A stretch of DNA of 64,000 bases, from NCBI GenBank assembly GCA_964436125.1, contig CAYTBT010000004.1:1-64000 (forward strand). The letters are read 5' to 3'. The stretch is from CAYRFF01 sp964436125 (GTDB lineage Bacteria; Bacteroidota; Bacteroidia; Chitinophagales; Saprospiraceae). The position numbers and the translations under genes were made by a program. Shown piece after piece: positions 37,658-45,424 of the stretch. The notes beneath the pieces were generated by a model. The model did no database searches. It worked only from the letters and a program-made list of their open reading frames with translations, and had not been told where the DNA came from. The first letter of the stretch is position 1; every line of letters starts with the position of its first letter.

Positions 37658-38686
37658 ATGGATTTTACGGTTTTTAAATTACAATTTCCACAAGGAATTC
37701 ATATCGGCGATGGGAAACCGGATACATATACCTCAACTTCATCATTTCTGAGATCAGACACGATGTATGCGGCTATAACTGCTATGCTCGCACAGTTAGG
37801 GGATTTGCCGGAAGGCTATGTTCCATCATATACGATAAGCAGTCTATTTCCATATACCTCCATAGATAATGAAGTGGAGTACTTTTTCCCTAGGCCTATA
37901 ACTAAGCTTCCGTTTCCTGAAACAAGTGAATTAATTGATTTCAGAAAAAAAATAAAGAAGCTTCAATGGATAGGGAAAGATTACTTTGAGCGAGTCTTGA
38001 TGGGCAATTCTTTTTCTATTGATGAAATTAAACAAGGATTGCAAGGTGCTTACTTTTCAGAGAGGTTGAGGGTTTTTAAGGGAATGGATCAAAGGATTAT
38101 CAGTACCACGGAGTTGCGGGATAGGGTTAAAGTACCGAGACAAGGTGGAGAAGATGCAACTCCTTTTAGTTTTGAAGTCATGCGATTTGAAGAAGGGAGC
38201 GGGTTATACTTTCTATGCTCTACGGATGGAAAAGAAGATGTTATTAAGGCGCTAGAATTATTGAAAGATACAGGCCTAGGAACCGATAAAAACCTAGGTT
38301 ATGGGCATTTTTCTTATACTGAGGATAGGATATCTATTCAAGTCCCTGAGCGAGATTGTCAATATGCTGTATCTCTTGGATTAATCACGCCATCGGATAT
38401 TTCAGAGTGGAAATCATGGATTCATGATGGTCATAATAATTACTCCGCATATTCATTGATAAAAAGAGGGGGCTGGATAACGACAGAGGGCTTTACAAGC
38501 TTTAAGAAAGGAAGTATATATATGCTTAAGGAAGGTTCAATCATTCAGAACAAGCAGAACCATGAAGTCGCCGGTAATGCATTTATTGATCTGAGTCCTA
38601 TTTCTATGGGATGGAAAGATATGCCACCGGTTTTACGATGCGGAAAATCATTTACTTTACCTATAAATATACCCACCGATGTTTAA
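37658..38686 (+). CDS. csm4: Csm4, Cas5-like RAMP subunit
   Basis: This 342-residue protein binds the 5-prime tag of the crRNA and contacts Cas10. It has an N-terminal FKLQFPQGIHIGDGK, a VPRQGGEDATPFSFE segment (about 158-172) and a glycine loop LLKDTGLGTDKNLGYGHF (about 205-222). The end overlaps csm5 by 8 bp. Confidence 0.9.
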   Translation: MDFTVFKLQFPQGIHIGDGKPDTYTSTSSFLRSDTMYAAITAMLAQLGDLPEGYVPSYTISSLFPYTSIDNEVEYFFPRPITKLPFPETSELIDFRKKIKKLQWIGKDYFERVLMGNSFSIDEIKQGLQGAYFSERLRVFKGMDQRIISTTELRDRVKVPRQGGEDATPFSFEVMRFEEGSGLYFLCSTDGKEDVIKALELLKDTGLGTDKNLGYGHFSYTEDRISIQVPERDCQYAVSLGLITPSDISEWKSWIHDGHNNYSAYSLIKRGGWITTEGFTSFKKGSIYMLKEGSIIQNKQNHEVAGNAFIDLSPISMGWKDMPPVLRCGKSFTLPINIPTDV

Positions 38687-39854
38687 CCTTAAAATACTGA
38701 CTCCTTTACATATCGGAACTAGTGAGGAAAAGGATTATGTAAATAAAGTTGACTATATAATAAGAGACGATTATGCTTATATCATTGATTTCAGCAGGTT
38801 TATCAAGGAACAGAATTATTCTATAGATCAGATTTCCAATGCCCTTACTACGAACAATGGAATAAGTCCATTTTTCGAGAATGAAAATACGCTTGAAAAC
38901 TATAGTACTAAAAGGATCTTTGTCGGAAACACTTCTCCATCTACAATTAAAGCACAGATAAAGTCAGGATTTGGAAACCCATTGCTTCCAGGTTCCTCAA
39001 TTAAGGGAGCATTGAGGTCTGTAATTCTTAATAGAGCACTTTTTTCTATTTATAGTTACAATGAGCTTAAGGTGTATGCTGAGAAAAATAGAAGAAATCG
39101 CCGCGCAAATCCTGAGCGAGACCTTTTAAATCTAAGCATTAGTAATGATCCCTTCAGGCTTATTACTATTCCGGACATACACTTTTCCGATATTGATTAT
39201 TCTCCGACCAAAATATTTAATCTTTATAAAGATCATGGAGAATGGACAGGAGGGTGGAAGCACAGATTTCGCGGGAGGGGAAGCACTACTTATGAATTCA
39301 ATCCGATTGACTTTGTTACATTTTATGAGCATATTAAACCCGATATAGAAAATCAACTCGCCATTGATTGTAATGTGAATAGGAGGACGATACAACATGT
39401 AGGATCAAGATATATAGATACATTCGGAGACTTATTTATAAACGGTAAATATGAAAGGAATCTACTTGAACTTATTAAAGAATATACTGCTACATACCTA
39501 GACCGAGAACGTAATTTTTTCTATACCTTTTATAATGATGAAACCGATGATTATATACTTCCCACAATTGATCAACTGATTGAGATTAATAAGCAGCGTG
39601 ATACAGCAGTATTGAGAATAGGCGCCGGATCGGGATTTCACTCGATGATAGGTGACTGGAAGTATAAATGGTGGGACAGAGAATTTAATAGAGATGGCTC
39701 CCACTATGCAGCTATAGACAGAAACGATTATAGGCTAGAAAGAAGGAGGAATAATCGGGATGTATTGTTAAAGTCTCGGAAATTATCTTTTAAAATGGTA
39801 GATAATCACAATTACAGCTTTGAGCCGATGGGATTTGTGTCAATATCATTATGA
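38679..39854 (+). CDS. csm5: Csm5, Cas7-like RAMP subunit
   Basis: This 391-residue RAMP protein starts MFNLKILTPLHIGTSEEKDYV and has the typical PLLPGSSIKGALRSVIL loop (about 105-121) plus a glycine segment (LRIGAGSGFHSMIGDW). Csm5 caps the 3-prime end of the crRNA and helps maturation. It overlaps csm4 by 8 bp and cad1 by 4 bp (ATGA), so it is translated with both. Confidence 0.9.
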   Translation: MFNLKILTPLHIGTSEEKDYVNKVDYIIRDDYAYIIDFSRFIKEQNYSIDQISNALTTNNGISPFFENENTLENYSTKRIFVGNTSPSTIKAQIKSGFGNPLLPGSSIKGALRSVILNRALFSIYSYNELKVYAEKNRRNRRANPERDLLNLSISNDPFRLITIPDIHFSDIDYSPTKIFNLYKDHGEWTGGWKHRFRGRGSTTYEFNPIDFVTFYEHIKPDIENQLAIDCNVNRRTIQHVGSRYIDTFGDLFINGKYERNLLELIKEYTATYLDRERNFFYTFYNDETDDYILPTIDQLIEINKQRDTAVLRIGAGSGFHSMIGDWKYKWWDREFNRDGSHYAAIDRNDYRLERRRNNRDVLLKSRKLSFKMVDNHNYSFEPMGFVSISL

Positions 39855-41716
39855 ATCCCACACTTCTCATATCAATAGGAACTTCACCTTTGCTTCTGAT
39901 TGAAGCTCTTGAATATCCAGATGTTCACTTTAAGCGTGTCCATGTAATAACGACAGATCAAGCGCAGCTCGAGTGGCAATCAGTATCTGATTTGTATGAC
40001 CAATGGAAAGGGATTACAGATTATATCAAAGCTGAATACAATGTCAGAATCACATGGTCCGTTATTGATGGCCTCAGTGTTATTGCAACTGCAGAAGATC
40101 ATAAAATATGGCAAGAAACAATTTTAAGGTGGGCAGCATCTTTTTATGACAAGTCGGATATGTATTATTGCCTTTCCGGAGGAACCAAGACAATGCCCGC
40201 TAGTTTTCATTATGCCGCTAGGCTATTCGGTGCTGAGAATGTATTTCATGTTTTAATTCCCCAGGGAAGGAAACCCAGCTCGATTTATGATGTAGAGGAG
40301 CTCATTCAAGCTGAGGAACTCAGTTATGTAAAACTGGGGAGCGAGGAAGGTCTTTCTAGCTTATTGGACTACTCCCGGCAGTTTAAGCTGCAAGTGATGT
40401 CGGAAATAAGAGAAACCTTTACAATACTTAAGCCACCACATGAATATGATGTGTCAGAATATTCTCGCAATGTTCTCGACACCATTGAGAGTCATATAAG
40501 TAATATGGGGAACTCCATGCCCTTTCAATCTATGATATTGCTTCCGCAAATAGCTAAATCCTGGCTTGAAGAGCCTCTTAATCGCTCGGATAAAGAATGG
40601 ATACAAGCACTCCCAAAAGTTGATCTTCACACACATCTCGGGGGATTTGCAACTAAAGGAACCTTGTTGAATCAAGTGAGGGCAGCAGCAGATAATCCGG
40701 ATAAATTAAAAGAGATTGACTTCACTCACTATCCGGACGATGCGAGATGGCCACGTCCCGATGAAAGTATCGCGCTGCAGGACTATATGAAAGCCGGAGA
40801 TAATACAGGAAGCACAATTCTTCATGATATGGGATGTCTCAGGAGGCATTGTGAACTTATGTACGAGCATTTCCTGTCACAGAATCTGATATATGCAGAA
40901 GTCAGGTGTTCTCCCAATAATTATGCACGCAAAACAGATAAAAGCGCATGGGAGGTATTAAAGCTTATAGAGAAAACCTTTACTCGGATGATGAAGGAAA
41001 ATGAATATAAGTGTATCGTAAAATTACTTATCATCGCTACAAGAAAAAGAAGAGGAGATCTTTCAGACATAAGTAAGCATCTTTCACTAGCTATTACCGC
41101 CTATTATAATAGTCAGGATACAATTCTGGATACATCCCTACAATGTTCCGTTGTGGGAGTAGATCTAGCAGGCTATGAATTTAAGGAAACCAGGGCGATT
41201 TATTTTCAACATGATTTTAACTCAATCCATCGGGCAGGCATTGCGGTCACTGCTCACGCTGGGGAAAATGATGATGCAGAAGGAATATGGCAGGCGGTGT
41301 ATAAACTACATTCCAGGAGGATAGGTCATGGTTTGAGACTACTTGAAGCTCCAGATTTATTAAGAACATTTGTCGAAAGGCAAATAGGCATTGAAATGTG
41401 CCCTTATGCCAATTTTCAAATAGCAGGCTTCTATCCAATGGAAAAATACAAAGCCAAAAGATATCCACTTCTTCAATACCTTGAAAAAGGCCTCAAAGTA
41501 AATATTAATACTGATAACATAGGAATTTCCGATGCAGACATTACAGATAATTTCTTACTTTTAATTGATCTGTGTCCCGGGATAAAAAGAATTCAGATTC
41601 TTAAACTTATTCTCAACGGCATAGAGATGGCATTTGCAGCTAGAGATATTAAATTGAAGATGCTGAATAGAGCCAATCAGGAAATCAGAAACTTAATTAT
41701 GCAATATGGAACGTAA
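39851..41716 (+). CDS. cad1: CARF-adenosine deaminase effector (Cad1/CAAD)
   Basis: This 621-residue protein fuses an N-terminal CARF domain (about 1-175; LLISIGTSPLLLIEAL and YYCLSGGTKTMPASFHYA form the ligand pocket) to an adenosine/AMP deaminase domain (about 250-620). Metal ligands are His260 and His262 (VDLHTH), His469 (TAHAGE) and Asp555 (NINTDN); the catalytic Glu is Glu472 and His493 lies in IGHG. The family is known to be switched on by Cas10-made cyclic oligoadenylate and to deaminate ATP to ITP, arresting phage growth. It overlaps csm5 and the next effector gene, so all are made together. After Asp555 this copy has Asn where classic adenosine deaminases have a second Asp. An exact 12-mer GCTTMCGCAAAT lies at 40540-40551 in the linker. 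Confidence 0.95.
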   Translation: MNPTLLISIGTSPLLLIEALEYPDVHFKRVHVITTDQAQLEWQSVSDLYDQWKGITDYIKAEYNVRITWSVIDGLSVIATAEDHKIWQETILRWAASFYDKSDMYYCLSGGTKTMPASFHYAARLFGAENVFHVLIPQGRKPSSIYDVEELIQAEELSYVKLGSEEGLSSLLDYSRQFKLQVMSEIRETFTILKPPHEYDVSEYSRNVLDTIESHISNMGNSMPFQSMILLPQIAKSWLEEPLNRSDKEWIQALPKVDLHTHLGGFATKGTLLNQVRAAADNPDKLKEIDFTHYPDDARWPRPDESIALQDYMKAGDNTGSTILHDMGCLRRHCELMYEHFLSQNLIYAEVRCSPNNYARKTDKSAWEVLKLIEKTFTRMMKENEYKCIVKLLIIATRKRRGDLSDISKHLSLAITAYYNSQDTILDTSLQCSVVGVDLAGYEFKETRAIYFQHDFNSIHRAGIAVTAHAGENDDAEGIWQAVYKLHSRRIGHGLRLLEAPDLLRTFVERQIGIEMCPYANFQIAGFYPMEKYKAKRYPLLQYLEKGLKVNINTDNIGISDADITDNFLLLIDLCPGIKRIQILKLILNGIEMAFAARDIKLKMLNRANQEIRNLIMQYGT

Positions 41717-43118
41717 AACACTCCTTACCAATATCGGAAACAGAAATATCACATATCGAGGAAAGACCTTCAATGAATTAATAAAAACGGATCTCATTAC
41801 GGAGACTTCCTTCAGGGATTGGACGTATAATATCTTAAAGAATTTTGATGATGAAAAAGAGAATATACAAGCACTTATCCTGCCAGCATTAATTGATCAC
41901 TATACAGGAGAAATCACCGACCTTATTCTCTGTTTTTCTGATCAAGATGAAAGCATATATAATGGTCAAGATACTGTATATGAAGCAGAAATCCTGAAAA
42001 AACTCCTCAAATTAAGGCATGATAATATAAAGGTACATACCTATAAACTCGATGGTAGCGTGGTGGATATAAATAGTCTCATGCAGAATTATAGGAGACT
42101 CTTGAACTATTATGATTATCACCTGGATAATCCATTTTATTATATAAATAATGCCGGTGGAACCCCGCAGAGTAAGAGTTCATTGCGTATTATGGTGGAG
42201 TTTCTTCTTAAAAAAACTAGATATTGCTTTGTTTATATTGATCAAAAAAATAAAATAGAAGAATTTCAGCAGATAGAATACAGGGAAATCATTGAACAAG
42301 AGCAAGCCATAGCACTTATAAAAAATTCTAGATATCTTGCGGCAATAAATCTCTTGTCCGACGGACTGGAAGTCGCTCGTAACTCTAGGCAACATCACCT
42401 GAAATTGCTTGCTTATTTATATTACCGTAAAAATACTCACGGAGAAGAACGACACAAGCAGCTCAACAAACTAAAAAAATATATTATCAATCAATCCCCT
42501 TTGTTGCAATATGATAAGAGAGATAAACTATTAGGGAATAATACAGCATTAAATACGATACTCGGTAAAGCCTTTTATGCAAGACTTATTGAGCGTTTAT
42601 ACCATGTTATCCTTTACCGAGAATTGGGTGAATATACCTCAATGATAAAAAGGCTCAGCATATTTTATGAAGAACTCTTCAATATGATGATTGAAAAAAT
42701 GTATGGATACTGTTTATTCTCTGATGGATACAATGAGAGGACCCGATTAATAAATGATTGCAACATACCCGGGATTTTCCAGATTGACTGGAAGCATGAA
42801 CCGGGGATTGAGAGTAAACGGATTAAAACTCTGAGCATTCCCGTACTTATTGCCATACTCCGGAGAGCTGATAATACGACAATTCAAGATCTTATGAAGA
42901 TAATAAATCGATTTTTCTCTGTTGAAGGAAAGCTCTTAAATAGGCTGAGAAATGACGTTGTACATCGAGGATTATTTGTAGATAAAAAAACAATAAAGCA
43001 GCGCTTGCCATCAGACTTTTTTCATACGCTAGAAAAGATCATTCAGGAATTTAAACTCAGCGTCCCTGATATTTATAAAGAATTTAATCAATTCCTCATC
43101 AAATTAATCAGAACCTAA
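41706..43118 (+). CDS. csm6: Csm6-like CARF-HEPN ribonuclease
   Basis: This 470-residue protein has an N-terminal CARF domain (about 1-190; YINNAGGTPQSKSSLRIM is the ligand loop) and a C-terminal helical HEPN domain with the RX4H active site Arg415-His420 (RNDVVH). Ancillary CARF-HEPN RNases cut RNA non-specifically when bound to cyclic oligoadenylate. It overlaps cad1 by 11 bp. It could equally be named Csx1; the CARF loop and HEPN are clear, the subfamily is not. No CARF residue needed for self-limiting ring cleavage can be judged by eye. Confidence 0.87.
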   Translation: MERKTLLTNIGNRNITYRGKTFNELIKTDLITETSFRDWTYNILKNFDDEKENIQALILPALIDHYTGEITDLILCFSDQDESIYNGQDTVYEAEILKKLLKLRHDNIKVHTYKLDGSVVDINSLMQNYRRLLNYYDYHLDNPFYYINNAGGTPQSKSSLRIMVEFLLKKTRYCFVYIDQKNKIEEFQQIEYREIIEQEQAIALIKNSRYLAAINLLSDGLEVARNSRQHHLKLLAYLYYRKNTHGEERHKQLNKLKKYIINQSPLLQYDKRDKLLGNNTALNTILGKAFYARLIERLYHVILYRELGEYTSMIKRLSIFYEELFNMMIEKMYGYCLFSDGYNERTRLINDCNIPGIFQIDWKHEPGIESKRIKTLSIPVLIAILRRADNTTIQDLMKIINRFFSVEGKLLNRLRNDVVHRGLFVDKKTIKQRLPSDFFHTLEKIIQEFKLSVPDIYKEFNQFLIKLIRT

Positions 43119-43123
43119 TTATT

Positions 43124-44119
43124 ATGGAACTCATTATTGACACTTACGGTACGAGAATAAACATTAAGAATAGGATGCTCGTCGTAAGTCCACCTGACGT
43201 AGAACCTATATATGTAGCCTTTCACGAGTTTAATAAATTAATCTTGCACAAGGGATTAAGAATTACCTCTGATGTGTTTTATCGATTATTAAAAGAAAAT
43301 ATCGATATAATTTTCCTGACGAGGAATGGGACAGTTAAGGGAAGGGTGTGGAATAATCGATTTGGTTCCATTGCTGATATCAGAGAAAAGCAATTAGCGC
43401 TTAAAAATCATCCCATTATTTCATCTTGGCTTGTGTCTATAATACAGACTAAAATAGGTGGGCATAAGAATATACTTTATACATTATCCAAGGAGAGAGA
43501 TACATCGAAGAACCTATTGCATGAAACGATAAGGCAACTAGGAGGCTTCCAAGAAGAGATGGAAGATTACAGAGAATACCCGACCAATGAAATAATCAAT
43601 CAGCTGAGAAGCAAGGAGGCACATGCGGCGCGATTGTACTGGAAAGCAATTGCTACTGTATTGTTATCGGACTTTAATTTCAGTGGTAGAAAGCCGAGGG
43701 AAAGCCCTGATCCGTTTAATGCGATGCTTAATTATGCCTATGGAATGCTTTATCGTAAAGTTGAGTCAGCATTGTTAAAGGTAGGAATTGATCCTTCCAT
43801 AGGATGGATGCATGTCAATCAATTTAATAAACCTTCACTTGTATATGACGTGATTGAAAGCGTCCGATTCTGGGCAGATGAGGTTGTTATCAAAATAGCG
43901 CGGAACAATATTATACCGGCAGCATTATTTGACAAAAAGGAAGGTAAATCCAGAATGTCCAAAACAGCGAGGAAATTGCTTGCACTAACAATGAATGATT
44001 TCTTAGATAATACGATAAACTACAAGGGTAAAAAGCAAAAAAGGGAATATTTTATCTTCCTGCATGCCCAAGACCTAGCCAATTTCATTAAAATTAAAGG
44101 AGAGGAAATTGAAAGATGA
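43124..44119 (+). CDS. cas1: Cas1 integrase
   Basis: This 331-residue protein integrates new spacers with Cas2. The active-site residues Glu165 (RSKEAHAARLYW), His230 (GWMHVNQFNKPSL) and Asp242/Glu245 (YDVIE) are present. There is no fused reverse transcriptase or Cas6 domain, so spacers are acquired from DNA unless an RT acts from elsewhere. It lies 5 bp after csm6 and its stop overlaps the next gene by 11 bp. Confidence 0.95.
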   Translation: MELIIDTYGTRINIKNRMLVVSPPDVEPIYVAFHEFNKLILHKGLRITSDVFYRLLKENIDIIFLTRNGTVKGRVWNNRFGSIADIREKQLALKNHPIISSWLVSIIQTKIGGHKNILYTLSKERDTSKNLLHETIRQLGGFQEEMEDYREYPTNEIINQLRSKEAHAARLYWKAIATVLLSDFNFSGRKPRESPDPFNAMLNYAYGMLYRKVESALLKVGIDPSIGWMHVNQFNKPSLVYDVIESVRFWADEVVIKIARNNIIPAALFDKKEGKSRMSKTARKLLALTMNDFLDNTINYKGKKQKREYFIFLHAQDLANFIKIKGEEIER

Positions 44120-44891
44120 ATTTACAGTTAAGTATGCAACTACGAGCGACAATGCATTGTCTATAAAAGAAGTGTATGATGTCATAAAGTCTGAGAAATT
44201 AAAGGAGCAAACACAGCTTTTAAAACAAGTGAAGAGATTAAGTAAGCATAGATTGATTGATTTATACAAGCACATGCCGGTTTTAATAATTCCACAAGAC
44301 TGGGGGTGTACTCATCTCATTCAGCCTCTTGATCAATATAACTGTTCACAAGTGACATATCTGTACTGGAAGGATTTTATGGATAAGAGAATTATGATTT
44401 TCCCATTGAGAGATATAAATAATGACAAAGGTGATTTTATGAAAAGTCTTCAGCATAATGGGAATAGAGAAATCATTTTAACCTGGACTGATGATATAAG
44501 GATGCATATCGTTGACAGACAAGCTAAGAGTCAACATAAGGAAAAGCCACTGGAAAATGAGGTAATTTCCGAGAAAAAAACCGACGAGATAATCAGAAAG
44601 CTCGGTGGAAAGACGTATCTTTACGATACTAGGCTAACGGAGAAATACACCGACATATTGACAAGCTGGGCAGAAACCTTTAAAAGCACACCCTTTCAAT
44701 TGAAAAGAATACACAGCGGGGAATTTATAGTCGTATATCGAGCTAGTGGAAAGCAACTTTTATGGGGGAATTGTGCGGAAGATGGAATACATATAGCAAT
44801 GCTTAAACGACTGGAGGCCGATATAATGCAGAAACTAGGAAGATATATAGAGAAACTTAGAGAGATGACCGATATAAAACTACTTAATTGA
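44109..44891 (+). CDS. Unrecognised protein between cas1 and cas2
   Basis: This 260-residue protein overlaps cas1 by 11 bp if it starts at the TTG at 44109; no earlier or nearby ATG is in frame, so the start is uncertain. The N-terminal part is basic and helical (IKEVYDVIKSEKLKEQTQLLKQVKRLSKHRLIDLYK), then a beta-rich section (MPVLIIPQDWGCTHLIQPL, RIMIFPLRDIN), an acidic/Lys linker, and a C-terminal alpha/beta part (GGKTYLYDTRLTEKY, FIVVYRASGKQLLWGNC, LEADIMQKLGRYIEKL). I do not recognise a family, and no catalytic motif stands out. The stop is 1 bp before cas2. Its position suggests a role in spacer acquisition or in array maintenance, by inference only. Confidence 0.8.
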   Translation: MKDEFTVKYATTSDNALSIKEVYDVIKSEKLKEQTQLLKQVKRLSKHRLIDLYKHMPVLIIPQDWGCTHLIQPLDQYNCSQVTYLYWKDFMDKRIMIFPLRDINNDKGDFMKSLQHNGNREIILTWTDDIRMHIVDRQAKSQHKEKPLENEVISEKKTDEIIRKLGGKTYLYDTRLTEKYTDILTSWAETFKSTPFQLKRIHSGEFIVVYRASGKQLLWGNCAEDGIHIAMLKRLEADIMQKLGRYIEKLREMTDIKLLN

Positions 44892-44892
44892 T

Positions 44893-45345
44893 ATGTGGAA
44901 GAAGTGGGAACGGATTAAACAGCAAGGGACTTATGTCGAGGAATTTTTTGCCCATGAAGAAGAGCAGATTGAATGGGATACTATCGGAGAACGCGTACAG
45001 AAAATAATCCTCCTCTTTGAAGAATTACAGAGAAAAGAAACAACAATGACTCCATTTATTGTCACTTATGATATCAGCAATAATAGATTGCGCACTCACC
45101 TGATGAAATACTTATTGAGTAAAGGATTAAATAGGGTGCAACGATCCGTATATCTAGGGAAGTCGAGTGGAAAAATATTCCAAGAAATGCAGCGGACATT
45201 TCAAGAGATAAGCGACGCATTGGATAAGAATGATAGCATAATGGTAGTGCCTATCAACCAAGATATCAGTGAGCGCATGAAATTTATAGGGAAAAATGTA
45301 GATATAGATATCAGTGAAAGAAAACGACACACATTATTTGTATAA
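44893..45345 (+). CDS. cas2: Cas2 with N-terminal extension
   Basis: The Cas2 ferredoxin-like core starts at Met52 (MTPFIVTYDISNNRLRTHL; Asp60 is the usual conserved Asp) and includes LNRVQRSVYLGKSSG. The ATG at 44893, just 1 bp after the upstream stop, adds 51 residues rich in Glu/Trp (EEFFAHEEEQIEWDTIGERVQ). The core ATG is at 45046. The full form has tight translational coupling to the upstream gene, so I prefer it, but the short form (99 residues) is a normal Cas2 length. The extension could bind the unknown partner encoded upstream. Confidence 0.88.
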   Translation: MWKKWERIKQQGTYVEEFFAHEEEQIEWDTIGERVQKIILLFEELQRKETTMTPFIVTYDISNNRLRTHLMKYLLSKGLNRVQRSVYLGKSSGKIFQEMQRTFQEISDALDKNDSIMVVPINQDISERMKFIGKNVDIDISERKRHTLFV

Positions 45346-45424
45346 CAAAACGATCATTGACGTGCGATTTAAGAATTATACTGCAGTTAAGTTCTTGTTA
45401 TGGAATAATTTATATATAATTGCA
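45346..45424 (+). promoter_or_regulatory. CRISPR leader
   Basis: 79 bp of AT-rich DNA between cas2 and the first repeat, including TTGTTA (45395-45400) and TATAAT (45415-45420) a short distance before the first repeat. Array transcription in the plus direction fits the repeat end ATTGAGAC and the decayed repeats at the far end. The exact promoter is not proven. Confidence 0.6.

Noticed and set aside
43124..44119. Possible reverse transcriptase link to cas1, suggested by the antisense bias of spacers
   Set aside because: Cas1 is a normal-length single-domain protein and no RT motif (such as YxDD in a palm) is seen in the neighbouring genes.
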